64,000 nucleotides of DNA from Prunus persica (lineage: Eukaryota; Streptophyta; Magnoliopsida; Rosales; Rosaceae): assembly GCF_000346465.2 (NCBI RefSeq), contig NC_034010.1:19505791-19569790 (forward strand), given 5' to 3'. This document shows positions 1 through 12,249 of the stretch, piece by piece. A program made the translations under genes and the position numbers. Under the pieces are notes generated by a model. The model was given only the letters and a program-made list of their open reading frames with translations, was not told the DNA's origin and did not search any database. The stretch's first letter is position 1. Each line of letters starts with the position of its first letter.

Positions 1-840
1 GTACTGACACAAGCAAAGTCCATCCCAAGCAAGAATCAGTATGAAAATCACAATATGAACTTCAATTGCAGACATAAACCAACAAATTTATACCTTCAAA
101 CTAATGTCTCATCTCAAAATGAAATCACCATATTTGAAGGCAAGATTCTCAAACCAGCACACCAGACCATATTATTAGAAAGAGGCTTAACAAATTTGGG
201 ACAGGTTTGATTTTGTGTTTGAGGTGGTCATGGGTTGCAGGTATGGGTCTGCTTGATGGTCACAGTTCTTTTTTTTCTTTTTTTTTTATAGGGAGGGATG
301 GGATAGGTGTGCTGCGAAATGTTTTTAGGGGGGCTAGGGAGGTACGGCAGAGGGTGGGTGGGATGGGGCTGTTGCAGGTCCAAGAAGAGCAACGGGACTG
401 AGAGAGATTTCGACACGGAGATGGTGGATTGTGGCTTGGGAGTGGGAGATGGCTAGTGCTGGAGAAAGTTTTTTTGTTTTTATTTTTATTTTTTCAATTC
501 ATGTGGGACCTTGATTGCCATATCATCATTTAACAGCTCAATTGGACGGAATGACTCACAGATATATATAACAAAGTTAACTCCAGACCATTTTACACAC
601 ACACACAGAGCTTATTGGCAGATATGTTCCCATCCACCCCATTGAAGAAGGGCAAGGCTAGGACTACACTGGAAATTGTGGCTGCTCCGTCAGGTTTCCT
701 CTGAAGTCTATTTGCAAAGCTTTTGACACGCTCAATAGATCCACTTTCTTGCAACAATCAAAGGCATAATGATCCACAAGAAGAAAACAAGCTGCTCATT
801 AGGAATCTTGGAAGAAAGATGGAGAACAACGAGACGAATG
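1..840. other. Left edge, no gene recognised
   Basis: No convincing coding exon was found on either strand. The stretch has short T- and A-rich runs, a G-rich segment around 290-470, and a short CA run near 596-606. Short open frames around 207-416 overlap on both strands and look like chance products of the G/C-skewed segment. It may be the flank of a gene outside the window. Confidence 0.5.
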
Positions 841-3800
841 TTTTGAAAGGCGAGGTGTTGATGCGAGGTGTTTTAGTCGCACTATGCGAGGCGTAAGCCT
901 TAAAGCAGTGAGGCGTAAGCCTTTTGAACATTAATTTATTTTAATAAGATAAATGTATAAATAATACAATACAATTAAATTGTACAACTAATTCTTATTG
1001 AACCATAACAATCTTTTAAATATAATCAAATATAAGTACTAATTGTCATTCAAAGCATAATAATCAATCCCAAAACATAAAATATTTATTCAACATCAAA
1101 ACAAAAACATAATTCACTCATCCCACTCCTCAACACGAATATCATTCAAACTAGTATCGCTATCATCTTGATCAACTGTATCAATATGAAAATGATATTT
1201 CCCACTATCAAATGTTGAAGGATCTTTATCTATCGCATCATCTTCATCCATAAGCATCTTTCTTATGGACTTGCTTTTGACTTTCCTCTTACTTGTATAT
1301 ATGAACAATGAATTAAAATTATAAAATTTAATGGTAATGAATTAAACACTAATTGTAAATTTCACTCCATGATTTACTTTTCGTACTTACTTGAGGTTTC
1401 ACCATCTTTTCTCTCTTTTGAAGCTAGCGAGGAAAGAAGAATATCATCGTCAAGAATAAGATCGTCATCAATAATTGCATCTTGAGTTCTAGAATGGACA
1501 ATAGGCTCTTGAGTCTTAACATGAATATGCCTCTTTTTTGAGTCCTAGCATCAACAATAGGCTCCACAAAAATAGGCACTCGAGTATGTAAATCTGTTTC
1601 ATAAGGTTTAGTGGGCATATTTCTGATGACACCAACATCCTATAATTCTTGAGAATTAAGCCAAGTAAGATTAGTTGGTAGAATTGGTTCTTCAACCTCA
1701 GCTATCCATTCATCATCAGACTCAATTTCATTCACCAATATTGGATCAATCTTTGACCTCATTCTAATAATTCTCTCTCTTAGTGCCGTATTATACTTCA
1801 CATATACTAGAGTATTGACCTTTTGATGTTCAAGTCTATTTCTTTTCTTTGTATGAATCTAAAATGAACATAAACATACAAAATTAGATTTAGAAGCATC
1901 AAAATTTGAACAATAAATTAACTGAAGAACTTTGCCTGCTCAAATGTGCTCCAATTCCTCTCACACCCAGATGCATTACAAGTAAGGCTAAGGACCCGAA
2001 TAGCAAACTTCGTCAACTTAGGTGTGTCCATTCCAACGCTTCCACCAATTTGCTAAAAAAAAAAAAAAATCCATCTAATTAAGTTTAACATTTATTAAGT
2101 GTTCATTATATTCAAATTAAAATGAAAAATTAAAGATTATAACATGGAGTTCGTAGTTTCCTTAAATTCAAAGCAAGACAACTTCCAAACTCTCCTTTTG
2201 CCTCATCATACAAGTCCAACTGGATATAATTAGCCATACAATCCTCAAAAGACAACATCTTAGTCATGCAATCTTCCAATCCCTTCCTCACTTCATCAAC
2301 ATTAGGAAAGGTTTTTTCATAACGCAATTGAGGGTTCAAATAATAACCAGTAGCATGTAAAGGTTGATGAAATTGTGGGCCCCATCTTTAGTCTATTCTT
2401 CTCCAAATTGGTTTATACTTTCTTTCAAATTTTCCACAATTAAAAGTAATCTTCTCTTTTTCAACATCCATTAACTCATAAATAAATCTCATGGCGGGTC
2501 TCTCCTTTGAGTCAACTTCTTTAAAAACAGATACTAAAGGAATAACACTTTTGATGCAAAAAGCAACATGGGACCAAAAATTAACATCATAAAGTATAGT
2601 TGAGTGAGCCCTAATACCTTCATTATGTTGGACAAATGGTCCATTGTGCCATTCTCTAGAAGAGAACATAGCCTGAAGAGGTTGCTTTTGCTTATAGATG
2701 CTTTGAAGAGTAAGATAAGGAGTAGCAAATTGTGTGATTGCAGGGCGAATTATCTCTTTATTTTTCGTGAAAGATCCCATTAAAGCAAGAACTCATGTAT
2801 GCCCATAAATAAACTTCACTACTTGCTTGGCTAGTCTAATTGTATCTTCAAAAACTGTCATTTTGCTAATATCTTCTAATATCAAATCAATGCAATGGGC
2901 AGCACATGGAGTCCATCATAATTTCTTCATCTTCTCCATAAGTTTCATTCTAGCATTCTTATATTGGAAGCATTATCTATTATTACTTGAATCCTCCCCA
3001 ACTTCTTTGACAACATCATCTAAATAGTGGAACAATATCATTCCTTTTTTTTAAAAAAAAAAAATGGAATCAGATGCATCAATAGATTTCAAACACCAAG
3101 CACTTGCAGGGCTATTCACAAGAAAATTTATTAGCACTCTACTTTTACCATCAATCCAACCATCAGACATAATGGTACATCCATACTTTGCCCAAGCTTT
3201 TTTATGTTCTTCCATCATCGTATTAATGTCGCCAAATTCTTCCTTAAGGATCAAAGTCCTCAGCTCATGCATTGATTAAGGCTTAAATCCTACACCATAT
3301 GCAGCAATCCCTTCTACCACAGGTAGCCAAAATGGATCATTTACAATATTAAATGGGAGTGCCCTAGAGAAGAAAAAACGACCATCTTTTGACAAACTTC
3401 CTTTCTTTCTTCTTGTTTATATGCTGAATTTAATGTACTTTGCTAAGCTTCTAAAGTGACAAATCTATTTATTGGTCCTTTTGATTTAGGTTGAGCTCTA
3501 AGAGCCTCATCAACTGGAGTACTCCCAGTACAGGGGATTCCATATTCTTCATCCAATGAAGTTTCCATACTCTGAGCCCTTCCTCCTAGACCATCCCCAA
3601 TCTCTCTAAGCATTTCATTTTTCTTTCTTTTTTCAAGCTGAAATTTTTTCAAATTTACGGCACACTCTTTTTTCACATGTTCATGAACTTTCTTACATTA
3701 TTGCATACCATGATGAGTTTGACCCAAATGATGCTTAAGTCTAGAAATTCCTCCACTACATCTTTAATCACAAAATGCGTATCTCAAATATTTTTCTCCT

Positions 3801-3970
3801 TCTATTTCTTTTGCATACTTCCACACAGGATCTTTTAGATTTATAGCTATAAAACAACACCATTAATATTTCTAAGATTCAGAAAAATAGAATGGCTTAC
3901 TTGTAGTCTAAAGATGAAGAGAATTTTTGAAATTGATAGAGATTATATGGTAGAGGTAGAAATTAGGGTT

Positions 3971-4006
<36 letters not shown>

Positions 4007-4400
4007 AGTCCATGTGTTAATATATTAATTTAGGGAAAAAAAATAAAATAAAGGTAAGTAGAATAAAAGCTAAAGCCACCTGGAGTTAAAAAAAAAGGCA
4101 AGAAATATATTAATTTCTTCTTACTTAATTTTATTAGAATAAAGGTAAGGACAAAAAAAAAAATGAAACTTGCGTTTAATTTTTTTCAAAACATTCAAAG
4201 TGAAACAACGTCATTTCATTTAAAGTTTTTAAAACACTGAAATTGAAACGACGTCATTTCATTACAATAACCCTTAAAAAAAACACGCAAAGTCTTCTTT
4301 CTCGCAACGTCGTCTTCTTCGCACAGCCAATTTGTAGATTACACAGCGCCGCCTTGCTCCGCCTGGCCACGCCTTGCAACACCTCCTCACGCCTTCCCAC
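841..4400 (-). mobile_element. Degenerate hAT-superfamily DNA transposon
   Basis: This region is built around a minus-strand hAT transposase pseudogene. At the left (846-925) there are repeated GCGAGGCGTAAGCCTT-like motifs. At the right (4345-4400) there are related inverse motifs such as CACGCCTTGC and CTCACGCC. Such subterminal repeats are common in plant hAT elements. The exact ends and an 8-bp target duplication could not be fixed; a weak candidate pair is TTTGAAAG near 842 and TTTGAAAA near 4482. A TA tract at about 3976-4003 lies just upstream of the transposase. The superfamily is clear from the protein remnants, but the boundaries are inferred. Confidence 0.55.
1114..3850 (-). pseudogene. 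hAT transposase pseudogene (BED finger, DUF659, hAT dimerisation domain)
   Basis: Read on the minus strand, conserved hAT blocks appear in the correct order. A BED-type zinc finger lies at about 3705-3835 (FCD, stop, RCSGGISRLKHHL), with stops interrupting it. A basic linker follows (3443-3676). A DUF659-like block lies at 3051-3272, including WAKYGCTIMSDGW. Central transposase sequence with TPCAAHCIDLILEDI lies at 2780-2930, then further segments at 2130-2780. The C-terminal dimerisation block lies at about 1925-2050 (VLSLTCNASGCERNWS). An acidic tail ends at 1114. Several in-frame stops and frame changes show that it no longer encodes a working protein. Some interruptions may be introns, but the stops inside the BED finger are not. 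Confidence 0.87.
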
Positions 4401-4866
4401 GCTAAACATGAAACAGCCGACCACCTTAGGAGATTCTTTGTCACCTTGCTCCAATGCAAAAGCTGACGAGCGCGAAGGCATGCCTTTGAAAACACTGAAC
4501 GAGACCGAGGAAATAGATCCACTGAAAATTGCAAAATGGTTGGAGATTTGAGAGTACACTGTAGAGCAATTACGGCGTGATTTCATGTTAGCTGCAAATG
4601 CAAAGTAGTAGACTAACGTTGCCAACAAAAATATCCACGACTCCCCGGTGTGTGTCGAATAAAGACTTGTTTGCGCCTTGACATTTCACTTGAAAGATGT
4701 CGATTAGCAGTGGATTCAGAAATGCAAAGATGGTATGCCATGGCATTGAGGAAATGAATCCTTGCAATAACCTGCACAATATGGTTATGTATATAATGCA
4801 TGGCTACTAAGTTTGACTACCAGTAACAATATATAAAGCCCAAAAGCTTAGGGGTTAATAGGTAGG

Positions 4867-4868
<2 letters not shown>
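4401..4868. other. Unassigned stretch right of the hAT element
   Basis: Open frames exist on both strands (4243-4551 plus; 4588-4801 minus), but neither gave a recognisable domain and they overlap each other. The G+C content is higher than in the surroundings, so this may be decayed coding sequence disrupted by the hAT insertion. No function is proposed. Confidence 0.35.
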
Positions 4869-4908
<40 letters not shown>

Positions 4909-4911
<3 letters not shown>

Positions 4912-5262
4912 CCAAGGGATTCTTCAAATAATTTTATATGAGGGATATCTTTTAGGATACCCTATAATTAAACCTCATCTATTTTTCAAGTCTTCATTCA
5001 TAGATCATTCTTGCAAAAAATAAGAAAAACTGAAAATCATTAGGGCATCTAATTGCTAACAACAAAATAAATGAATATGATGCTTCAAGAAAATACTAAA
5101 ATAACAATAATATAATTGAGTGGTTAAATGGTTTCGAAGTTAAATGATTTTTTGCATATATGATATTTGATGGAATAGCTAAAAATAAGACGATTCGGAT
5201 CATTGAAAAATAATGTGTGGTGGGCCTTACAAGGTTATCCCTCAATATAGAAGCTCACTATA
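4909..5262. mobile_element. Foldback MITE, copy 1
   Basis: This short non-coding element begins with a segment containing ATTTTATATGAGGGATAT and ends near 5240 with TTATCCCTCAATATAG, so its ends are imperfect inverted copies. It sits immediately right of a long TA tract (about 4869-4908) and is followed by a shorter TA run. Its interior resembles the neighbouring copy: GATCATTCTTGCAAAAAAT here corresponds to GATCATCTCTACAAAAAAAT there. No protein is encoded. The family was not identified; insertion at TA is compatible with Stowaway-like or Mutator-like MITEs. Confidence 0.6.
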
Positions 5263-5265
5263 TAT

Positions 5266-5656
5266 ATAGCTTCCATTGAGGGATCCCTCAAATTATTTTA
5301 TTTGAGGGACACCCTTGTAGGGTTTAGTCCATAATGCATTTCACTAATCCAAACCGTCTATTTTGTAGACACTCATTCAAAGATCATCTCTACAAAAAAA
5401 TCACTTGAATCTGATATCATTTGACCACTCAATTGAATTATTGAAATTTTAGAACTTTCTTGAAGCACCATGTTTATTGATTTTATAGGACACAATTGGA
5501 TATTGAAATGGTTTCCGATTTGTTTAAATTTTTGCAAGGATGATCTGTGAATATAGACTTAAAAAATAGATGATTTACATCGTTGAAAAAAAAATCGTAA
5601 GAGACTCTAAAAGGTGTCCCTCAAATTATTTGAGGAATCCCTCAATAAAATGGGAC
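5266..5656. mobile_element. Foldback MITE, copy 2
   Basis: The left end (TTGAGGGATCCCTCAAATTA, starting 5274) is mirrored at the right end (about 5620-5650, CCCTCAAATTATTTGAGG and CCCTCAATAAAATGGGA). Each end is itself palindromic. The copy lies between a TA run ending near 5265 and another at about 5662-5682. It is a diverged relative of the preceding element, in the same orientation. No coding capacity was seen. Confidence 0.65.
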
Positions 5657-5689
5657 TGTTTTATATATATATATATATATATAATCCAG

Positions 5690-7731
5690 TTGGCAATAAT
5701 CCAACCCATAGCTTACATTGCAAAACAAAATAAAAAGGTGGATGGAGGGATTCTAAATCTATGGATTTCTAACAATGTATGCCAAGATTTGAACATGAAA
5801 GAATGAAAGAAAACAAGTGGATTTCATCAAATGATTATTTGCATAGTCATTTCACATTCATTTCAAATGTCATTTAGTTATTTCAAATTCATATTCAATC
5901 TAATGCGGTTCTTGTTTATGTAGTAAATTTTGCCTTGACGTCAAATCCAAATCATTTCTTTCAAATCCTTTAATCCAAATAAAGTCCTATATAAGATTTT
6001 AGCATAAATTAATATTCAATGTGCTATATCAAAGCCACCAAACATAAAAGTTAATCTTAAAATGAATCTCACATAATTAAGAACTCATGATCACCCAACA
6101 GCAACCATAATTAAGCATTTGTTAGACGTGTAAAATCACTCAAAACAGGGGTTTCACATAAGGGCTAGAAGTGTTGGAGAGCAAAGTGCCTAGCTACTAC
6201 CTTACTTTATATGAATAACACACTTAGCCGGTTCCTACAGTTTGGAAAAAGTGGAAAATGGGCTAGCCTTCAACGATGGATATGTTGTTAATTAAAAATA
6301 AAATATGATCCAGATCGGCCATGATCCATCTCTTGGTAACTGTTCTGCTCAAAACCTGCCAAGACCCCTTAAGTAAATCTTACATTTACTGTTTGCGTAC
6401 AAGTAAAAGTAATAACAAAATATTTAGCTATGCTAGGGAAGAAGTAGTTGTGGGAAATTAGGCCCTATTTGGTATCCTATTTAAAAAAGTAAACTGAAAA
6501 ATTATGATTCTTTTTTAAAATATGAGTTTTCAAATAGTGATTTTAAGATCTAAAAACTTGTTTGGTATTAAACTCCAAACTATTTTTAAGATCTAAAAAA
6601 ATTGAAATTAAAATAATAAAATCATAAACACTAATCCCCAAATTGAAATTAACAAAAGAAAAGGAGAGAGAGAGAGAGCTTTTTGGGTTTGAGTTTTTAA
6701 AAATGAGCCTACCAAACAGCTTTTTGGGGCAATTCTATTTTTGAGTTTATAAAATTAGATCCAAGTAGGATCCTAAACGGGCCCTTAAGTTCTGTTGTTG
6801 AAGTTGGTCTCTCATGACATGATCATGGTTGTTTGGCCATGTCTAAGATGAAAAATATAGCAACCTCCATGTACCGTACGCGTATATATAATGAGTTGAT
6901 AAAGACTTGGTATATAACAAAACAGCTAGCAGAATCAGCAATAATACGAAGAAGAGAAGTAGGAGATCATTCACAGCGTATACCTCTTATTTTTTGTTTT
7001 TCCTTTTCTGGATCTGATGCCATTTGGAGACTTTGTTGCTGCTAGGTCTCCCAACCGCAAAGCCAGTTGGGTAGACTGGGTGGTGCTGCTCCCTACTCTC
7101 CATGTATAGTAAGTATTACAAGTAAGCTTGCCACTGTGCTGGCTTTTACAATAGTACCTATATCGGGCCCTCAAACTAATTAAAGAAACAAGGCAGTCTT
7201 TCTACTTAGACCAATGAAATTGGTTAATCAGTTGATACAAGACAATGAATGGGGAAAAAGACTCATTGTAGCATCTTCTATGTAATTTACGTCAGATGCG
7301 TACAAAATTAATGGAGTGTGTTCTACTATATGTGCTGTGCAGCTGTGCTTGCCCAAAAGGAAAATGTTAGAAAGTGAAATTGATTACGGAAAAAGTTACT
7401 TTTGGTTCATGTATGTCGTTTCGTACCTTTAATTTTGTTAATTTATTTTTATAATTTTTAATTCGGAAAAATTCAGACACACTTGGATTCATTGACCTAT
7501 ATATGATCTTATATGAGATTTTTGTTTATAAACTGTTACCTCATCATAAGTGAACAAAATAATAATGTGATTTGTACCATATTTAATGGCCAAAATGACA
7601 GAGAGTATTACTATGTACATCACAAATAACTTTTTTTTAGCCCACCTCAAAATGTGATTTTATGATATATGTTTACACCCTTCTTCAATGACCATCTATT
7701 AAAAAATTAACCAAATAAATAATAAATAATA

Positions 7732-7772
<41 letters not shown>

Positions 7773-8818
7773 CTTTGTCCTCATGCTTGGACTGTCCATA
7801 CATATATGCAATCAAAATGAACATATATCATTAATTTGATATACATTGTTGACAAGTGAAATTATTTGTTGAGGTCTAGAGGTTGTTTGAGCCGGACAAC
7901 TCAATAGAAGAGAGGGCTGGATCGATCCGGGTCGATCGACAATGTTTTCTAGTTTATTTTTATAATTACTCGATTTTCCTAACCTAGCCATAACCCCAAC
8001 ACACACGGTACCATGCCATATATTTCTTCGTGTAAGCCCTCTAGGAACACTGGTGTAGATGGCAACATTTATCCTAGACCTAGACTTTTGAAGGGATCTT
8101 GTTCAAAAAAGCATTATATATAATTTCTTGTAGATTGGACTGGTGGTGACCAGCTTGATCTTATTTGACTAGAACTTTTTCATAGAAGAAAGAATGTAAA
8201 AATTATCATATAATAATAATTTAGTAGCCCAATTTAGCTAGTGTTGTAAGTGCACGCGTTCAAACATATTCGTTTTTGTTCTTTTGTGAAACAAGGTCAT
8301 TAGAATATCAAAGCATTATTTACCCCTTTTGACAAGTATGATGGCAAGCTGGTCGTTAAGGTTTTTTCTCACGCACTTCTGTTTTTATATATCCGCTAAA
8401 CCCCACTACATTTAGAATTCAAAGCTAAAAGCACTTGTTAAAAAAACCAAAAGCAACTTTAACTTTCCCTTTTCTAGTACTAGTTCTTGATGATGGGGGT
8501 CACCTTGCAGTGTGATTAGTAGAGTAAAACTTCAAAAGAGCCCGCTATTTTTCACTTGTCAAAGGCCCAAATCCAACTCTATCTTAATCAGCCCAAATCA
8601 GACCAATATATGCCTAGGTTTCTATCTTTCTTTTTTCTTTTTTCTTTAAAAAAAAAATGAAGGTTGTCACTTGTTGGATTTGGAAACTTGTGGACCAAGA
8701 TAAAATTATAAATTTATAATGGCATCAACAAGTTAAAGATATGGAGTTTACAGACATGCCGCAAAAGATTTTGGAGTTTTAATTATGAATTTATATTATA
8801 AAAACCCCTATCTGTATC
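5690..8818. other. Intergenic, repeat-bearing
   Basis: Apart from the Tourist-like MITE at 6461-6784, no gene was recognised. The stretch contains a TA microsatellite at about 7743-7771 and AT-rich, stop-dense sequence. Short frames around 6833-7174 and 7812-8006 have no recognisable domain and no exon-like borders. Confidence 0.5.
6461..6784. mobile_element. Tourist-like (PIF/Harbinger) MITE with TTA target duplication
   Basis: The left end GGCCCTATTTGGTATCCTAT and the right end GGATCCTAAACGGGCCC form imperfect terminal inverted repeats. Each end is flanked by the trinucleotide TTA (6458-6460 and 6785-6787), the duplication typical of PIF/Harbinger insertions. The 324-bp interior is AT-rich, contains a GA run near 6664-6678 and has no ORF, so this is a non-autonomous element. 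Confidence 0.75.
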
Positions 8819-9094
8819 CTAAGCTAGATCATCAAAAACAATGGTGTTGACCCGCTCACATTCGTCTATCCATTCACTGTAGACGTCTATGGGTTCAGTC
8901 AAAGCTGTGATGGTTGTGCTGAAGCTCTCTTGGCAAATGCTGCAGAGAGCCTCTCCAATCATGTTCTTCATGTCAATGTCACATTCGACGCTGCTCCCGT
9001 GGTTGCAGAAGGGGCAACAGAATACTGTATCAAGCTTCTCCCTTGGTTTCTTAGCTACAAGCTTTGCCTTCGACGACGACTTTCTCTTCCCCAT
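8819..9094 (-). CDS. ELOF1: Transcription elongation factor 1 homologue (ELOF1), intronless
   Basis: The predicted protein has 91 residues. It starts MGKRKS, the usual start of the ELOF1/Elf1 family, which is why this start is preferred over an in-frame ATG 14 codons upstream. The zinc-binding cysteines are present as CPFC and CSIC, flanking a conserved SSVECDIDMKN stretch, followed by ESFSTTITALTE and YSEWIDECERVN. The basic N-terminus is also kept. Elf1/ELOF1 is a small zinc protein that associates with RNA polymerase II during elongation through chromatin and, in animals and yeast, helps transcription-coupled repair. The copy is a single exon and ends soon after the conserved core, without the acidic tail seen in some plant homologues. 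It could be an expressed gene or a retrocopy. It is divergently placed from the RING gene at 9604. Confidence 0.9.
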   Translation of the reverse strand: MGKRKSSSKAKLVAKKPREKLDTVFCCPFCNHGSSVECDIDMKNMIGEALCSICQESFSTTITALTEPIDVYSEWIDECERVNTIVFDDLA

Positions 9095-9508
9095 TCTTTC
9101 TTCAACAATTTTCTGTTTTGAGTGTTTATGTTTCAAGATGCTAAAATATGAAAATATAGGAACTTCTGTATGTTGTATTAATCTTCAAAGGAGGTATTTA
9201 TAGAAAGCAATAATGTCCTAATTGTACAAGGATTGTTTTCCTACACTAATTAGGATGTAAATTTTTTCTTCAAAAAAAAATAAATTTGAAGTTGTTACTC
9301 ATCAAGTTGGATTTGGAAACTTATCAACTAAGTCCAATACTAATCCTAGTAGGCTTAGGATTAGGTTTAATTATTCTGTTATATACACGTTTCTATTATT
9401 CTTGTATATATATATATATATATCGGATTTGGAAACTTGTGAATCAAGAAATCCCAGTCCTAGTCCTAATCTTAATCGTATTTGGTTTAAATTCTGAACT
9501 CTCTCCCC

Positions 9509-9517
9509 TATATATAC
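9509..9517 (+). promoter_or_regulatory. Candidate TATA box of the RING gene
   Basis: TATATATAC follows a CT-rich stretch and lies 87 bases before the upstream ATG at 9604. This suits a plant core promoter with a short 5' leader. It is called on position and sequence only. Confidence 0.5.
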
Positions 9518-9603
9518 ACAGGTCTTTTTAGAATAGAAACCCCAAGTGTTATAGCTACTATTTCTCTTCTTGTTGAATTTGTTCTTCTAAGCGTTCTTAA
9601 TTA

Positions 9604-9916
9604 GTGTTCAATTTTTTGATTTCCTTTGTTTCTATATTCATGGGCATGGCTTCCAGCAACGAAATTAGAGCACCACTTAAGCCACCAATGAGTTTCATGT
9701 TGCCCCACGACATTTTCCATGGCCCAAAACCAGCACACGAATGGTACGAACATATGGATAATCATGATTATGATGATAATGATGAGGAGGAGGAAGAGGA
9801 GGAGGAGGTTGGTTATTGTCATTTTCATAATGATTATTGTTATCATAATGATGGTGATGGTGATGGTGATGAGGATTATGATGATGGTTATGACGAGGAT
9901 GATGAGGATGATGAGG

Positions 9917-9957
<41 letters not shown>

Positions 9958-10410
9958 AGTGTTTTCTCACTGCTTGTGCAAGATGAAATTGATCAACACG
10001 AGTTTGAAAGCTTCACAAGTGATCATTATTATACTCCGTCCCTGGATGGTCATGATCAAGATCCAACCGTTGATCAAGATGATGATCAAGATCCAACCCT
10101 TTATCTAGATGGTGATTATGACGAGGGCTATTTGACAGTGCCATTGTCCCCACCAAGATCTGTATTATACTTTGACTGCAACATGTGCATGAAAGTGGCA
10201 AGAGAGCCAGTTGTGACTTCATGTGGGCATTTATATTGCTGGCCTTGTTTGTACAGTTGGTTGAATATCTACAGCGCTCACAGGGAATGCCTTGTTTGCA
10301 AGAGTAAAGTGTTTGATTCTTTGATCACTCCTATTTACAACTGCAGAGACATCAACTCTGGCTTCAAAGTGCCACCAAGACCAGAACCAAAGGGGCTTCG
10401 TCTCTCTTGA
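9604..10410 (+). CDS. RING-finger protein with acidic/poly-Asp tract, probable E3 ubiquitin ligase
   Basis: This is an intronless ORF of 268 residues. The second half holds a C3HC4 RING finger at about residues 195-238: CNMC, then CGHLYCWPC, then CLVC, so every expected Cys/His ligand is present. Spacing and the following ITPIY segment resemble the RMA family of plant E3 ligases, which attach ubiquitin to ER membrane clients. Unlike typical RMAs, no C-terminal membrane anchor is visible. The protein ends PRPEPKGLRLS. Residues about 55-120 are dominated by Asp and Glu and include a near-pure Asp run encoded by a GAT repeat. The start is uncertain: ATGs at 9604, 9640 and 9646 are in frame, and the first gives a short hydrophobic N-terminus. 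Substrate and location are unknown. Confidence 0.82.
9919..9957 (+). repeat. Coding GAT microsatellite (poly-Asp)
   Basis: A nearly pure GAT run of about 13 units lies in frame inside the RING gene and encodes consecutive aspartates. Looser GAT/GAG-rich sequence precedes it from about 9759. Length variation between alleles is likely and would change the protein without breaking its frame. Confidence 0.9.
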
Positions 10411-12240
10411 ACATTTTAGTTCATATGTAGCTCGGATTATATTTTGTTTTTTGATTATTATGCAATTCTTTTATTAGTTTATATAGATGCAAGAGTATTG
10501 TAATTCAGAAAGAAACTATATCAAATTTAGTTTATTTTATTATATTTCTTGCTTCTTTTTGTTGTGTGTGTTTGTTTCTTATTGATTTACCCTCTTATAG
10601 ATTAGTCTCCTAATTTACCCAGAAAAAAAAACAAGTCTTATAAGAAATGGGCATTCAAAGAAAAAGATAGGACAATTGATAGAATTATTAGGCAAAGCAA
10701 AGTGTTTTAAGTATTTTATTTAGCATACCCAATTTAGGAATGAGATATGAGATCATTAAAACTTGTTGATGCTTGGAACATTTGAGGACTTACGTATTTG
10801 TCAATTAATACATTTTTTTTTTAAAAAAAGTATAAGTGATTGAGGGAGAGGGGGTTTACACAAAAAAATAAGGAGGTGAAAGAGCTTAACCAACTGAATT
10901 ATACCCCACTATCCACGTTAGTATTTCTAAGCGTAAACATGTAAGATGAGTATGTGAGTTATGCTTCAATCCTTGAGCAATTATTGAATACTAAGATTTT
11001 ATTAATCCTTGAGGTTTTTGCCATAAGTTCGATACACTATTGGTCATTTTTTATTTATTATTTATAAAATAAAAAAAATATACCTATGGAGACCATGGTA
11101 ATCTAAATGGATTATCTATAATCATTATTCAATAATTTTTTGTTCTCATACACTATGTCATCATTGGGCTTGTATCTTTGGCAAAAACTTTTTGTAAGCC
11201 CAACCTAATTACATGCTAGGCATCATTCAATCCAACCTCTTTTTCTTTTTTCATATATAGAGGGTTATTGCGGTGAGTCATTCATATGTAGAGGTGATTT
11301 CTATTCGTAAATGCATATGGTTATCATAATGTAACACACATATTTCAATGGATGCCAATCAGTCATGCACCCAAGTTCAACTAAATACATCTTATTGCTG
11401 GACTAAAAATCAATGATCGAAAACGTTCAACTTTTAATTCATCATTCAAGGATAATCTATGCAACAAATTAGTTGAACCATGAAACTACTTATCCATATT
11501 TTCGTTTCAGTTTTATGTAAAGAATTTTGTTTGTTTTGCACATTTTATATGACCAAACGACTTCAAACTCTTAAAGGATAACTTAAAAGGTATATTGTTC
11601 TCATTGTTGAAATATATTATTGAGTAATTCTATAAAAATGTGTATACTTTTCTTACAATATGAACATTATTTATTAACATAGAAATTGAAATTGCAGAAT
11701 TCCAGATTCACATATAACATTCTTGCAATTGCGGGATCCTGAAATTGAAGCTCTTGGTCTATATTGTTGTACATAAAATTTTATAACAATTAACTCCAAG
11801 CTCAACTCAATAATTAAACTCGACCCTTATGACTTTCTTGAGCAGGAGTCAATCTTTGCTTGCAATTTGTAAGCTCATTCATCCATGCACATATTCTATC
11901 ACTCAAAACTCCAAAAGTCAGATGTGTCGCACGAGAGTGAAACGTGTGCGTTGGTCGATATGACACATCAACATTTGAAGCTGAAATTGGAAATAAATCC
12001 TCACACAACACAAGTCATAAAATACTGATAGCAAGCATCATATACATGAACTTATTTTCAATCAATCTCTATCTGGTCTAAATCTGGACCCCACACCTCA
12101 AAAAAACAAAACCAAAAAGAAAAAGACAATTAAAATCAGAAAAAATTGGGAAAAAATTATAATTTTGCTTGAGCTTGAGTTTTCTCTTTTGTCGAAAAAA
12201 TTAAAAGAAAAGGCCAAGTAAGGCCCAATACACTGCACGA
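10411..12240. other. Intergenic, no gene recognised
   Basis: AT-rich sequence lies downstream of the RING gene and upstream of the next gene. No domain-bearing frame, RNA gene or clear transposon end was found on either strand. A short minus-strand frame at 11814-12011 has no recognisable features. Confidence 0.5.
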
Positions 12241-12249
12241 CAAACCCGC

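Noticed and set aside
4243..4551. Plus-strand frame of 102 codons beside the hAT element
   Set aside because: It shows no known domain, overlaps two minus-strand frames and includes likely transposon end sequence.
9695..9970. Minus-strand frame encoding a poly-His protein opposite the RING gene
   Set aside because: It is the mirror of the GAT/GAC repeat that encodes poly-Asp on the other strand. A strong RING domain supports the plus frame instead.
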